Below, piece by piece: positions 53,862 through 64,000 of a stretch of DNA of 64,000 nt. The DNA comes from Streptomyces bambusae (lineage in GTDB: Bacteria; Actinomycetota; Actinomycetes; Streptomycetales; Streptomycetaceae). The stretch's first letter is position 1. The number at the start of each line of letters is the position of its first letter. The stretch is taken from the NCBI RefSeq assembly GCF_020532645.1, contig NZ_JAJAUZ010000008.1, positions 122,989 to 186,988 on the forward strand, written 5' to 3'. The notes beneath the pieces were generated by a model, which saw only the letters and a list, made by a program, of their open reading frames with translations, had not been told where the DNA came from and made no database searches. The translations under genes were made by a program, and so were the position numbers.

Positions 53862-53981
53862 GGGGTCCAGCCTGCGCAGCTCCTGCCCGGGGCGGGGGAT
53901 GGGCGCGTCCGTTCGGGTGAATCCGGACCTGGGCGGCGGGCGGGGTGACGGCCGTGGCGGCGACCGCGGCGGCGGCCGGGT

Positions 53982-55460
53982 TTACGGCTCGTGGCTCAGG
54001 GCTTCCAGAGCCTCCCGCGTTGCCGGGCCGTAGACCCCGCGAGGGTCGCCCGTGACGTTCGCCCAGTCCTGGAAGTCGGCCACCGCGCGCTCCACAGAAC
54101 GGGTGTAACGGCCGTTCATCGGGCCCCAGTAGTGCGCCATCTCGTTCAGCCGGATCTGCAGCTCCCGGACCTCCGAACCGTCGTCCCCGCGCCGCAGCGA
54201 ATCCGCGCCCGAGGTGGCGGTCGGCTTCGGGGGACGGGTGGCGCGGCGCGTCGGCTCGGGCGAGGGCCCGGTGCTGCGGGTCTCGCGGGCCGAGGCGGAC
54301 GCGGTGGCCGTCGCCGGGCCGGTGGCTTCGGGCGACTCCGCCGCGTCGTCCTCCGCCGGTGCGGTGGGCCCGCCGGAGTCGGTCGCCCCGCCGGTGGCGG
54401 ACGGCCGGCCCCGGTCGGGGGCCACGGTCACCGCGGGCGGTGACAGCTTGGGATCGGGCAGCGCCCGGTCCGTGCCGTCCTCGTCACCCGACAGTCCTGC
54501 TGCCAGCAGCCCGGCCCCGATCACCACGACCGCGGCACCGACCGCCAGCGGCAGCACGCGACTGCGCCGCCGCTTCCGTGCCGCCGCCCGCCCCCCGGTC
54601 CGGGCGTCCAACCGCACCGCCTCGTCCACGATCAGCGCCCCGCCCGCCCCCCACCCGTCATCCGCCACGGGCACACCGCCCCCGTACATGGGGTAACCGC
54701 CAGTGCCGGCCGGATGGGCAGCCGCGTACGTCGAACCCGCCGAACCTGCCGGGCTCGTTGCGCTGTCCGGCGCGTACCCGGCAGCGCCCGTGGGCGCCGG
54801 ACCGTCGGGAATCACCGGCAGGACCTCGGTGGCCCCCTCGTCCGCCGTGGGCGCGGCGGAGCCCGCCGCGCACGGCTCGGGGCTGCCGGGCGAGGGCGTG
54901 CCGGGGCCGCCGGCCGGTGCCTCCGGCACGCCCGCGGGTCCCCAGGGCGCGCCGGACGCCGGCCGCGGGCCGGCAGGCTGGTCGCCCGCGGGCGACCACG
55001 CCCCGCCGGCTGCCGGCACGTCTGGCGGCGGCGTGCCGCCAGGCCCCCATGTTCCGGGAGCCGGGGCAGGAGCGTCGGCCGGCCCCCAAGTCGCCGCCTC
55101 CGGCCCGGTCGCAGCGGGCCAGGGCGCACCCGCGGGCGCCCAACCCCCGGCCTCGGGCGTGGCGGGCCCCCACGGGGAGGCGGCCGAGGGCTGAGAGCCC
55201 TCCGGGGCCGGCGGGCCCCACGGGGAGGTGGTGGAGGGCTGCGGGGGCTCCGGGGAAGACGAGGCCGGGTGCCAGGCGGCGGCCGGGGGCCGGACGACGC
55301 CCTGGATGCGCGGGGCCTGGGAGGACGGCGCGGAGCCGTCGGGGGAGGCGGGGCGGGACATGTACGGGCGGATCCGGCTGTGGTCGAAGCCCGCCGGGGC
55401 CCGGGTGTGGGCGCACTGGCCCACGGCAGCGGCGCATTCCGGACAGCGCACAGCGCTCAC
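53982..55460 (-). CDS. Membrane protein with N-terminal zinc ribbon and C-terminal peptidoglycan-binding domain
   Basis: The 492-residue protein begins with a partial ribbon (VSAVRCPECAAAVGQCAHTR). A region of about 250 residues rich in Pro, Ala and Trp with WGPA/WAPA repeats follows. A transmembrane helix lies near 320-340 (VLPLAVGAAVVVIGAGLLAAG), then a Ser/Thr/Pro linker, and then a peptidoglycan-binding-1 domain (about 430-490: DDGSEVRELQIRLNEMAHYW and VYGPATREALEALS). Cytoplasmic ribbon, spanning helix and external wall-binding domain suggest a sensor or tether. The GTG start follows GGGAGGGG. Confidence 0.85.
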   Translation of the reverse strand: MSAVRCPECAAAVGQCAHTRAPAGFDHSRIRPYMSRPASPDGSAPSSQAPRIQGVVRPPAAAWHPASSSPEPPQPSTTSPWGPPAPEGSQPSAASPWGPATPEAGGWAPAGAPWPAATGPEAATWGPADAPAPAPGTWGPGGTPPPDVPAAGGAWSPAGDQPAGPRPASGAPWGPAGVPEAPAGGPGTPSPGSPEPCAAGSAAPTADEGATEVLPVIPDGPAPTGAAGYAPDSATSPAGSAGSTYAAAHPAGTGGYPMYGGGVPVADDGWGAGGALIVDEAVRLDARTGGRAAARKRRRSRVLPLAVGAAVVVIGAGLLAAGLSGDEDGTDRALPDPKLSPPAVTVAPDRGRPSATGGATDSGGPTAPAEDDAAESPEATGPATATASASARETRSTGPSPEPTRRATRPPKPTATSGADSLRRGDDGSEVRELQIRLNEMAHYWGPMNGRYTRSVERAVADFQDWANVTGDPRGVYGPATREALEALSHEP

Positions 55461-55590
55461 TGATGGATCCCCTCCCAGGCGTGTGCCTGCGATTATGCAG
55501 ACCCCGGAGGGCGGCCCCAACCCTTCCAACAGGCCATAACCGGACACACCACTCAGGATGGAAACGTGTATTGGCCCTGAGGAGGAGTTC

Positions 55591-57648
55591 ATGGCTCAGG
55601 AAGCGACCGCCGCGACCGTGGACCCCGGGTCCGGCCCCGGTGCCGAGCACGCCGAACGGAGCGTCATGGTCGCCATCGGCGCCCTGCTGCTCGGCCTGCT
55701 GATCGCCGCACTCGACCAGACCATCGTCTCGACCGCCCTGCCGACGATCGTCAGCGATCTCGGCGGCATGGAACACCTCTCCTGGGTCGTCACCGCCTAC
55801 ATGCTGGCCTCCACGGCCGCCACCCCGCTCTGGGGCAAACTCGGCGACCAGTACGGCCGCAAGAAGCTGTTCCAGGCCGCCATCGTCATCTTCCTCATCG
55901 GCTCCGCCCTGTGCGGCCTCGCCCAGAACATGGGCCAGCTCATCGGCTACCGCGCGCTTCAGGGCCTGGGCGGTGGCGGCCTGATCGTGCTGTCGATGGC
56001 GATCGTCGGGGACATCGTCCCGCCCCGCGAACGCGGCCGGTACCAGGGGCTGTTCGGCGCCGTCTTCGGCGCGACCAGCGTCCTCGGCCCGCTGCTCGGC
56101 GGTCTGTTCGTGGACCACCTCAGCTGGCGCTGGGTCTTCTACATCAACATCCCCATCGGCATCGTCGCCCTTCTCGTCATCGCGGCCGTGCTGCACATCC
56201 CGGTCCGTGCCTCGAAGCACACCATCGACTACCTCGGCACCTTCCTCATCGCGTCCGTCGCCACCTGCCTGGTGCTCGTCGCCTCCCTCGGCGGCACCAC
56301 GTGGGCCTGGGGTTCGGCCCAGATCATCGGCCTGGCCGTGCTCGGAGCCGTCCTGCTCGCCGTGTTCATCGCGGTGGAGAAGCGGGCCGCCGAACCCGTC
56401 CTGCCGCCCTCCCTGTTCCGCATCCGCACCTTCACCCTCTGCTCGGTGATCAGCTTCATCGTCGGCTTCGCCATGTTCGGCGCGATGGTCTACCTGCCGA
56501 CGTTCCTCCAGGTCGTGCAGGGCGTATCGCCCACCATGTCAGGGGTCCACATGCTGCCGATGGTGCTCGGCATGCTGATCACCTCCACCGGCTCGGGCCA
56601 GCTCGTCAGCCGCACCGGCCGCTGGAAGGCCTTCCCCATCGCAGGCACCGCCGTCACCGCGGTCGGCCTGCTCCTCCTCCACCAGCTCCACCGCACCAGC
56701 TCCACCTGGGAGATGAGCGTCTACTTCTTCGTCTTCGGCGCCGGCCTCGGCCTCGTCATGCAGGTCCTGGTGCTGGCCGTGCAGAACGCCGTCAGCTACT
56801 CCGATCTCGGGGTCGCCACCTCGGGCGCCACCTTCTTCCGCTCCATCGGCGCCTCCTTCGGCGTCGCCATCTTCGGCACCGTCTTCACCAACCGCCTCGA
56901 CGACAAACTGAACCGCTCCCTCGCCGGCACCGCGCTGCCGCCCCAGGCGTCCATCGGGCAGCTGGAAGCCGATCCGCGGGCCATCGGGCTGCTGCCGCCC
57001 GGCCCCCGGCCCCGGGTGCTCGACGCCTACTCCTCCGCCATCACCGACGTGTTCCTCTACGCCGTGCCGGTGGTGCTGGTCGCCTTCGTCGTCGCCTGGT
57101 TCCTCAAGGAGGACACGCTGCGGACCTCGGTGACCGCCCCCGACGTCAGCGAGACCCTGGCCTCCAACCCCGTGCACCGCACCTCCCGCGAGGAGGTCGC
57201 GCGCGCCCTCTCCGTCTTCGGTACCCGCGAGGGCCGCAAGCACGTCTACGAGAAGATCACCGCCAAGGCCGGCTACGACCTGCTGCCCGCCTCCAGCTGG
57301 CTGCTGCTGCGGATCTCCAGGTACGGCTCCGCCGACCCGGGCGTACTCGCGGAACGGACCTCCGTGCCGCTGCACCTGATCACGGACGCCGCCCGGCAGG
57401 TGGAGGAACGCGGACTGGCCGTCCGCGACGGGATGCCGCTCGTCCTCACCCCTGCCGGCCGGGCCGCCGCCGACCGGCTCGCCAAGGCCCGCGAGGAATC
57501 CCTCGCCGAACTGCTCGGCGACTGGTGGGGCCCGGACCGCCCCACCGACCTCGTACAGCTGGTCGAGGAACTCAACCGGGAGCTGTGCGGCTCCGACAGC
57601 GAAGAGCCGTACGACACCCTCGCCCCCCGCGACCACGCCGCCCGCTGA
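55591..57648 (+). CDS. MFS DHA2-type multidrug exporter with C-terminal winged-helix domain
   Basis: The 685-residue protein contains 14 membrane segments of the DHA2 family (residues about 25-525), with motif [14 protein letters not shown] near 83-95 and motif [15 protein letters not shown] near 173-186. Beyond residue 560 it carries an extra 120 residues that look like a MarR-type winged helix ([58 protein letters not shown]). Such exporters pump drugs with protons. AGGAGG precedes the ATG. The fused wHTH-like domain is discussed in the findings. Confidence 0.92.
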   Translation: MAQEATAATVDPGSGPGAEHAERSVMVAIGALLLGLLIAALDQTIVSTALPTIVSDLGGMEHLSWVVTAYMLASTAATPLWGKLGDQYGRKKLFQAAIVIFLIGSALCGLAQNMGQLIGYRALQGLGGGGLIVLSMAIVGDIVPPRERGRYQGLFGAVFGATSVLGPLLGGLFVDHLSWRWVFYINIPIGIVALLVIAAVLHIPVRASKHTIDYLGTFLIASVATCLVLVASLGGTTWAWGSAQIIGLAVLGAVLLAVFIAVEKRAAEPVLPPSLFRIRTFTLCSVISFIVGFAMFGAMVYLPTFLQVVQGVSPTMSGVHMLPMVLGMLITSTGSGQLVSRTGRWKAFPIAGTAVTAVGLLLLHQLHRTSSTWEMSVYFFVFGAGLGLVMQVLVLAVQNAVSYSDLGVATSGATFFRSIGASFGVAIFGTVFTNRLDDKLNRSLAGTALPPQASIGQLEADPRAIGLLPPGPRPRVLDAYSSAITDVFLYAVPVVLVAFVVAWFLKEDTLRTSVTAPDVSETLASNPVHRTSREEVARALSVFGTREGRKHVYEKITAKAGYDLLPASSWLLLRISRYGSADPGVLAERTSVPLHLITDAARQVEERGLAVRDGMPLVLTPAGRAAADRLAKAREESLAELLGDWWGPDRPTDLVQLVEELNRELCGSDSEEPYDTLAPRDHAAR

Positions 57649-57669
57649 CCGCCGCCCGCTGACCGGCAC

Positions 57670-57689
57670 CGCCCCGGCCCGCCGGGGCG
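57670..57689. terminator. Hairpin terminator between the MFS and GNAT genes
   Basis: CGCCCCGG and CCGGGGCG pair around the loop CCCG. It lies 22 bases after the MFS stop and before the convergent GNAT stop. Confidence 0.7.
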
Positions 57690-57724
57690 CCCCGCCCGCC
57701 TCCGCGCCCGCCGTCAGCACCGCC

Positions 57725-58288
57725 TCAGCCCGACAGCCGCTTCTCGAACCAGTGCTGTGCGTACGGCCCCGAGTTGTACGCCGGTATCTCCGCGTACCCG
57801 TGCTTCGCGTAGAGCCCGCGGGCCTCCACCAGGTCCGTCCGCGTGTCCAGCCGTATGCGCTGCGCACCCAGGGACCGGGCCGCCGCCTCCAGGGCCGCCA
57901 GCAGCGCCCCGCCGCCGCCCGTGCCGCGCCGGTCCGGCCGTACGAACACCCGGGTCAGCTCGGCCGTCACCGGGTCCAGCAGGCGCAGCCCCGCGCACGC
58001 CGCGGGCTCGCCCCCGTACCGCCCGACGAGGAAGGCGCCGGTCGGGGCCGTGAGGGCGTCCGCCGGGTCGTCCGCGAGCCCCTGGTCCACCTCCGCAGAG
58101 GTCGCCGTCCGGCCCCAGTAGCGGCCCGCCACCTCGGCGTAGTACTCCCGCCGCAGGGCCGTCGCCGCGGGCGTCCCGAAGTGCTCCGCGGCGACCTCCC
58201 AGCCGCCCGTACCGCCGTCCCCGACAGCGCCGTCCGGCCCGTACACGGGTGCGGAGAGCGCCTCTGCACTGCTCTTGATCGCGTCCAT
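57725..58288 (-). CDS. GNAT-family N-acetyltransferase
   Basis: The 187-residue protein has the acetyl-CoA-binding signature VFVRPDRRGTGGGGALLAALE near residues 117-137 (R/QxxGxG/A type) and the downstream LDTRTDLVEARGLYAKHGYAEI. It acetylates a small amine or protein; the substrate is unknown. CACAAT lies six bases before the chosen ATG (58286-58288), in line with the leaderless pattern of this region; the open frame continues upstream without a better start. Confidence 0.86.
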   Translation of the reverse strand: MDAIKSSAEALSAPVYGPDGAVGDGGTGGWEVAAEHFGTPAATALRREYYAEVAGRYWGRTATSAEVDQGLADDPADALTAPTGAFLVGRYGGEPAACAGLRLLDPVTAELTRVFVRPDRRGTGGGGALLAALEAAARSLGAQRIRLDTRTDLVEARGLYAKHGYAEIPAYNSGPYAQHWFEKRLSG

Positions 58289-58394
58289 GGCGCCATTGTG
58301 GCGGCGCCCGCCGCCGGCCCGCGTGGAATATCCACAGGCACGGACGGATGATGGGAAAAGGTGCCAATCACACAGCAGAAGGGTGGGAAGGGCC

Positions 58395-58796
58395 ATGTCG
58401 ATGTCGCAGCATCCGGACGCCGCCCTCATACGCCGGGGTTACGAGGCTTTCGTCAAGGGGGACATGGACACCCTGTCCACCCTCATGACGGCGGACGTCA
58501 TCCACCACGTGCCGGGCACGAACCCGCTCTCCGGCCACCACAAGGGCCGCGAAGCCGTCCTGGACCTGTACCGCCGCCTCGGCGAGGAGACCCGGGGCAC
58601 GATGCGGGTCGAACTGGAGAAGGTCATGGTCGACGGCCGTGGCCACGGCATCAGCGTGCACTGCTTCAAGGCCGACCGCGGCGACCGCGGCATGGAGCTC
58701 CACCAGAGCCTCTTCTTCACGATCGTCGGCGGCAAGATCACCGACATCGACGCGTGCACGGAGGACATCGCCGAGGAGGACGCGTTCTGGTCCTGA
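58395..58796 (+). CDS. SnoaL/NTF2-like small protein
   Basis: The 133-residue protein has the NTF2-like cone: LIRRGYEAFVKGDMDTLSTLM near residues 11-31, VIHHVPGTNPLSGHHKGREAV near 36-56 and KITDIDACTEDIAEED near the end. The family includes polyketide cyclases and stress proteins; with no polyketide genes nearby, a cyclase role is unlikely. AAGGGCC and a nearby GGGTGGGAAGG precede the ATG. Confidence 0.85.
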   Translation: MSMSQHPDAALIRRGYEAFVKGDMDTLSTLMTADVIHHVPGTNPLSGHHKGREAVLDLYRRLGEETRGTMRVELEKVMVDGRGHGISVHCFKADRGDRGMELHQSLFFTIVGGKITDIDACTEDIAEEDAFWS

Positions 58797-58867
58797 GCCC
58801 GGCGGCAGCACCCGCGCTCGCGCGGCCGGAGGCCCCGCCCCCGGCCGCGCGGTCGTGTCCGGTCCGG

Positions 58868-59194
58868 TCAGCCCTGCTTCGGAGCCGCCTGCTGGACCAC
58901 CTCGAAGGACCACAGCGTGGAGCCCGACGCCGCCGGCTTCGGACGCTCGCCGCCCGCGCCGCCGCCCTGGTGCGCCGCCTTCATCGGCCCCTCCATCCAC
59001 GCCTGGAAGGACTCCTCGTCACGCCAGCGGGTGTACACCAGGTACGTGTCGGTGCCCTCGACCGGGCGCAGCAGCTCGAACCACTCGAACCCGTCGGAGT
59101 TCTCCACCGACCCCGCACGCGCGGAGAAGCGCTTCTCCAGCTCCTCCCGCTGCTCGGCCGGCACGGTCAATGCGTTGATCTTCACGATGCTCAT
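58868..59194 (-). CDS. Antibiotic-biosynthesis-monooxygenase (ABM) domain protein
   Basis: The 108-residue protein begins MSIVKINALTVPAEQREELEKRF and contains FEWFELLRPVEGTDTYLVYTRW, typical of the ABM ferredoxin-like dimer fold. Such proteins include heme-degrading IsdG types and small monooxygenases. The IsdG-type N-terminal Asn and His pattern is not clear, so a heme role is not supported. CAGGAT lies six bases before the ATG. Confidence 0.87.
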   Translation of the reverse strand: MSIVKINALTVPAEQREELEKRFSARAGSVENSDGFEWFELLRPVEGTDTYLVYTRWRDEESFQAWMEGPMKAAHQGGGAGGERPKPAASGSTLWSFEVVQQAAPKQG

Positions 59195-59351
59195 GCCGCC
59201 ATCCTGTCAAAGCCGCCGTCCCCGTCTCCCCCGGTAGGGGTGCCCGGGGGGTTTTCGGCAAGTGGCGGGCGGTAAGCGGACTATGGTCGTCCGTCAGGGC
59301 TGCAGTCGTCGTGGGGCGGGTGTGGTGGAGACGGCAGGAGGCCGGCGGGGC

Positions 59352-61028
59352 GTGGCTGATGCGGCGGAGCAGGTCCTTCGGGCGGTCGTGACGTGGGGGA
59401 TGCTGCCGGCGGCCGGTGCCGTGGGGGTGCTCGCCGCGCGGGCGCTGCCGGGGCCGCTGAGCCGCCGGACGGCGCTGCTCGCCGGGCCCGTCGCGGTGGC
59501 CCTGGTGCTGGTGTCGCTGCCGGTCCGCGACGCGTGGGCGACGGGGGCGCCCGGCGCGGTGCCGGTGCTGCTGGTGCTCCTCGGCACGGCGGCCCGCCGG
59601 GCGCCCGCGGCCGGGCTGCTCGTCGGGGCCGGGGCGGCGTTCCAGCCGTCCCTGCTGCTGTTCGCGGTGCTGCTGTGGGCGACCGGCCGCCGGTCCGCCG
59701 CGCGCACCGGCGCCGCCGCCTTCGCCGGGTGCACCGCGCTCGGCTGGGGCCTGCTGCCCGGCGGCGGTTCGGCGTACGGGCTGCTGCCCGCGCCCGACGG
59801 CCAGTCGCTGTACGGCGCCCTGCTGCGCCTGGGGGTCGACGGGCCCGCCGCACTCGCGCTCTGGCTCGTGCTCGCCGCCGCCGTCGCCCGGTGCGGGCTG
59901 CGCCGCGCCGTCCGGTACGCATGCGACGGCCAACCGCTGACGGCCGCCGCGGTCACCGGCTGCACGGCCGTCGTGGTCTCGCCCGGCGGCGGCACGGACC
60001 AACTGCTCTGGGTGCTCCTCGCGTTGGCCGGCCGGGCCGGGGTGCGGGCCGCCGACCGGCGGGTCTGGCCGGTGACGGCCGTCCTCGTCACGACCCTGCC
60101 GGGCGACGTGCTGCTGCCCCACCTGGCCGTGCTGGCCCCCGTGCGGGACGGGCTGCCGCTGCTCGCCGCCCTCGCGGTCGCCTGCGCCGTGCCGTTCCTG
60201 CCGCGGAGTTCGCCGTACTGGGCCGCGCCCCGGCCCGCGGCCGCAGCGGGCCGGCCGAACCTGCTGCTGGAACTGCTGCTGATCCGGATCGGCTACGCCC
60301 TCTACTCGCACATCCGGGCCGCCGCCCCCGCCGGCCGGGCCGACGCCGAGGCGCACGCGACGCTGCTCCTGTCCGCCGAACGCCTCCTGGGCCTGGACAT
60401 CGAGCACGCCGTCAACCGGGCGGTGGTCGGATTCCCCCGACTGGAGGGGTTCTTCGACTTCTACTACACGTCGTTCCACTTCACGGTCCCGCTGGCGGTC
60501 CTCGGGGTGCTCTACTGGCGCCGGCCCGCCGACTACCGCCGGGCCCGTGCCGCCCTCGGCCTGGCCACCGTGATCGCGCTGGCCGGCTTCTGGCTGTTCC
60601 CGCTCGCACCGCCGCGCCTGATGCCGGGCCTTGGCTTCGTCGACACCGTGCACGGGCCGCAGGACCTGGCGGACCCGCAGTACGGGGTGCTGACCGGGAT
60701 CTCCAACCAGTACGCGGCGATGCCCTCGCTGCATTTCGGCTGGTCTCTGTGGTGCGCCGTCGTCGTCGTGCTGCTGGCCCCGAAGGGGTGGCAGCGGTTG
60801 CTCGGAGCGCTGCACCCGGTCCTCACGGCCTGCACGATCGTCGCGACCGCCAACCACTGGGTGCTCGACGCGGCCGGCGGCGCGGTCGTGGTCGCCGCCG
60901 GGTTCGCGCTGGTCCATGCCCTGTGGGGGCCGCTCGGCAGCGGTCCGGCGGCCGGACCCGGGCGCCTGGTCCCGGTGCCCGTCCCGCGCCGGACGGCGGC
61001 CGCGGCCCGCGAGCCGGTACGGGGCTGA
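59352..61028 (+). CDS. Membrane protein with GT87-like N-terminal half and PAP2-type phosphatase C-terminal half
   Basis: The protein of about 558 residues has many membrane segments. The N-terminal half (about 1-290) looks like a GT87-type polyprenol-phosphate mannosyltransferase that lacks a clear catalytic Asp motif. The C-terminal half (about 300-540) has the PAP2/Aur1-type signature: MPSLHFGWSLWCAVVVV and a downstream ATANHWVLDAAGGAVVV with the catalytic His pair. It would dephosphorylate or transfer lipid-linked phosphates at the membrane. The start is uncertain: GTG 59352 has AGGAGG ten bases upstream; ATG 59283 and a GTG in between are alternatives. A strong terminator follows. Confidence 0.85.
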   Translation: MADAAEQVLRAVVTWGMLPAAGAVGVLAARALPGPLSRRTALLAGPVAVALVLVSLPVRDAWATGAPGAVPVLLVLLGTAARRAPAAGLLVGAGAAFQPSLLLFAVLLWATGRRSAARTGAAAFAGCTALGWGLLPGGGSAYGLLPAPDGQSLYGALLRLGVDGPAALALWLVLAAAVARCGLRRAVRYACDGQPLTAAAVTGCTAVVVSPGGGTDQLLWVLLALAGRAGVRAADRRVWPVTAVLVTTLPGDVLLPHLAVLAPVRDGLPLLAALAVACAVPFLPRSSPYWAAPRPAAAAGRPNLLLELLLIRIGYALYSHIRAAAPAGRADAEAHATLLLSAERLLGLDIEHAVNRAVVGFPRLEGFFDFYYTSFHFTVPLAVLGVLYWRRPADYRRARAALGLATVIALAGFWLFPLAPPRLMPGLGFVDTVHGPQDLADPQYGVLTGISNQYAAMPSLHFGWSLWCAVVVVLLAPKGWQRLLGALHPVLTACTIVATANHWVLDAAGGAVVVAAGFALVHALWGPLGSGPAAGPGRLVPVPVPRRTAAAAREPVRG

Positions 61029-61041
61029 GCGGGAACGCGTA

Positions 61042-61085
61042 CCGGAGGGGCGCCGGGGCGTACTGCCGCCCCGGCGCCCCTCCGG
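61042..61085 (+). terminator. 19-bp-stem terminator
   Basis: CCGGAGGGGCGCCGGGGCG pairs perfectly with its complement at 61067-61085 around the loop TACTGC. It begins 13 bases after the stop of the PAP2 gene. Confidence 0.92.
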
Positions 61086-61216
61086 GTGGATCGCCGCGTC
61101 CTGTCAGGATCACCCGGACGGCGCCGCTCCGCCACCCGGACGGACGCACGGCGCCCGGCGGCGGAGCAGTTCCGGGCGACGACAGAAGTCGGACGACAGG
61201 AGTGTGACGACAGACC

Positions 61217-62488
61217 CTAGCCGGCCCTGACCTGGAGTTCCTTGATCCCGTTCAGCCAGGCCGCGCGCAGCCGGCGGGGTGCGGGGCCGGTCAGGCGCAG
61301 GTCGGGGAGGGCGTCGGCCAGGGCGTTGAAGATCAGGTCGATCTCCATGACGGCCAGCGACTTGCCGAGGCAGAAGTGCGGGCCGCCGCCGCCGAAGCCG
61401 AGGTGCGGGTTCGGGTCGCGGGTGATGTCGAAGCGCTCCGGGCTCTCGAAGACCTCCGGGTCGTGGTTGGCGGAGGAGTAGAACATGCCGACCCGGTCGC
61501 CCGCCCGGATCTTCTGGCCGCCCAGCTCGGTGTCCTGGGTGGCGGTGCGCTGGAAAGAGACCACCGGGGTGGCCCAGCGCACGATCTCCTCGGCGGCCGT
61601 CGCCGGGCGCTCGGCCTTGTACAGCTCCCACTGCTCGGGGTGGGTCAGGAAGGCGTGCATGCCGTGGCTGATGGCGTTGCGGGTGGTCTCGTTGCCCGCG
61701 ACCGCGAGGACCAGCACGAAGAAGCCGAACTCGTCGGAGCTGAGGTTGCCCTGGCCCTCCGCGGCGACGAGCTGGGTGACGATGTCCTGGGCCGGGCACT
61801 GCTTCCGGTCCGCCGACATGTTCATGGCGTAGGCGATGAGGTCCACGGCGGACTGGGCGCCGACCTCCTCGGTGATCGCGTACTCGGGGTCGTCGTACGC
61901 GATCATCCGGTTCGACCAGTCGAAGATCTTGGACCGGTCCTCCTGGGGGATGCCGATGAGTTCGGCGATGGCCTGGAGCGGCAGCTCGCAGGCCACCTTG
62001 GTGACGAAGTCGAAACTGCCGTCCCCGGCACCGGCCCTGGCCTCCGCGACGATCCGCCGGGCCCGGTCCCGCAGCGCACCCTCCAGGCCGCGGATGGCGC
62101 GCGGGGTGAAACCGCGCTGGACGATCTGGCGGACCCGGGTGTGTTCCGGCGGATCCATGTTCAGCATGATCAGGCGCTGGGCATCTATGGCATCGCGCTG
62201 GATGTGGCCGTTGAACCGGATGATCGCGGTGTTGACGGTTGAGGAGAACAACTCCGGGTGCGTGGAGACGTACTTGACGTCCGCGTGCCGGGTGACGGCC
62301 CAGTACCCCTCGTCGTCGAAACCGGTGATGCCGCGCGGCTGGGGGCACCACCACACCGGTGCGGTCTGCCGCAGCTCTGCGAACTCGGGGAGCGGGACGC
62401 GGGCTTGGAGGAGGTCGGGGTCGGTGGCGTCGAACCCCTCGGGAAGCGCGGGGCAGGGCATCGGCAACTCCAGAGTCTGACGGCCCAT
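61217..62488 (-). CDS. Cytochrome P450, CYP125 (steroid C26/27-monooxygenase) family
   Basis: The 423-residue P450 has the heme-binding motif FGGGGPHFCLG with Cys373, the I-helix AGNETTRN at 264-271 and the ExxR at 301-304. Long stretches match mycobacterial CYP125: LPEFAELRQTAPVWW, DAQRLIMLNMDPPEHTR, EEIVRWATPVVSFQRTA and the C-terminal AAWLNGIKELQV. CYP125 oxidises the terminal methyl of the cholesterol side chain to start its breakdown. It is divergent from a FadA5-like thiolase gene; a KstR-like half-site at 62507-62521 lies directly upstream. The redox partners are not in the window. Confidence 0.9.
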   Translation of the reverse strand: MGRQTLELPMPCPALPEGFDATDPDLLQARVPLPEFAELRQTAPVWWCPQPRGITGFDDEGYWAVTRHADVKYVSTHPELFSSTVNTAIIRFNGHIQRDAIDAQRLIMLNMDPPEHTRVRQIVQRGFTPRAIRGLEGALRDRARRIVAEARAGAGDGSFDFVTKVACELPLQAIAELIGIPQEDRSKIFDWSNRMIAYDDPEYAITEEVGAQSAVDLIAYAMNMSADRKQCPAQDIVTQLVAAEGQGNLSSDEFGFFVLVLAVAGNETTRNAISHGMHAFLTHPEQWELYKAERPATAAEEIVRWATPVVSFQRTATQDTELGGQKIRAGDRVGMFYSSANHDPEVFESPERFDITRDPNPHLGFGGGGPHFCLGKSLAVMEIDLIFNALADALPDLRLTGPAPRRLRAAWLNGIKELQVRAG

Positions 62489-62506
62489 CAGCAGTCGTCC
62501 TGAAGG

Positions 62507-63898
<1,392 letters not shown>

Positions 63899-63919
63899 CC
63901 CCCTGGTCCGGGGATGGGG

Positions 63920-63965
63920 GAAGGCCCCGGTGACCGGCCTGGGGAGGCCGGCCACCGGGGCCTTC
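63920..63965 (+). terminator. Hairpin terminator after the thiolase gene
   Basis: GAAGGCCCCGGT pairs with ACCGGGGCCTTC at 63954-63965, and inner CCGGCC/GGCCGG segments add to the stem. It begins 22 bases after the stop codon. Confidence 0.88.
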
Positions 63966-64000
63966 GTGTGTCTGCGGGGGCCGCGGCTCGCCCGGAGGGT

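Overview
The window is a stretch of Streptomyces chromosome, or that of a close relative. The reasons are the very high GC content with G/C at nearly every third codon position, many GTG starts, and a fabD-fabH-acpP-fabF operon preceded by a FasR-type regulator. It also carries DUF3145, the homodimeric AceE, a DUF3052 gene and a large tellurium-resistance (Ter) gene block, all typical of Streptomyces core-genome neighbourhoods. I see no insertion sequence, prophage, CRISPR array, rRNA or replication origin. One tRNA gene (Val, anticodon TAC) is present.

Layout. 1-4.3 kb: a truncated GAF-domain sensor translationally coupled to a degenerate MreB-like actin, a secreted lipase, and a membrane protein with an N-terminal zinc ribbon. 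4.2-7.4 kb: a MarR regulator divergent from an NADP-dependent reductase and an Ohr peroxidase, then an EI24-like membrane protein. 7.4-7.8 kb: a non-coding block of inverted and tandem repeats. 7.8-13.7 kb: a coupled TetR/nitrilase pair, a GH3 beta-glucosidase, an SGNH lipoprotein and DUF3145. 13.7-18.7 kb: the fatty-acid synthesis operon and its regulator, ended by a 48-bp perfect palindrome. 18.7-28.7 kb: pirin, a secreted peptidoglycan-recognition amidase, a beta-lactamase-fold hydrolase, a MerR/aldo-keto reductase pair with a textbook MerR promoter, a DUF4429 protein, a DUF1023 hydrolase, a TetR, an I36 inhibitor-like protein and a potassium channel. 28.9-33.1 kb: aceE, DUF3052 and an AhpE-type peroxiredoxin.

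33.2-42.7 kb is the most distinctive region. It holds two tandem TerD proteins, a DUF475 (TerC-like) membrane protein, a TerA-like protein and a divergent TerD with a degenerate calcium site. A tight operon follows: a CitE-like lyase, a four-domain fusion of two phosphoribosyltransferase modules (PRTase-TRSP joined in frame to StiP-PELOTA), a HAD phosphatase and an O-methyltransferase. This matches the predicted Ter-associated pathway for a nucleoside-like metabolite, but no ATP-grasp gene is in the window.

42.7-52.5 kb: a FmdB zinc ribbon with a Cys-rich tail, DUF4383, a long coiled-coil protein, tRNA-Val, two small secreted proteins, DUF2277, DedA, PhoD phosphatase, a secreted HNH nuclease, and a yybP-ykoY-type (manganese) riboswitch upstream of a TMEM165/GDT1-type transporter, then a HAD phosphatase. 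52.5-61 kb: a KamA-type radical SAM enzyme, a peptidoglycan-binding membrane protein, an MFS exporter with a C-terminal winged helix, GNAT, SnoaL-like and ABM proteins, and a GT87-like/PAP2 membrane protein. 61.2-63.9 kb: a divergent pair that looks like mycobacterial cholesterol side-chain enzymes (CYP125-family P450 and FadA5-like thiolase), separated by an operator that matches the KstR box in 13 of 14 positions.

A recurring feature is a -10 hexamer of the type TANNNT (or a close variant) placed 6-8 bases before the start codon of at least eleven genes, which is the architecture of leaderless transcripts. All family assignments rest on recognisable motifs and remembered family features; no database search was run.
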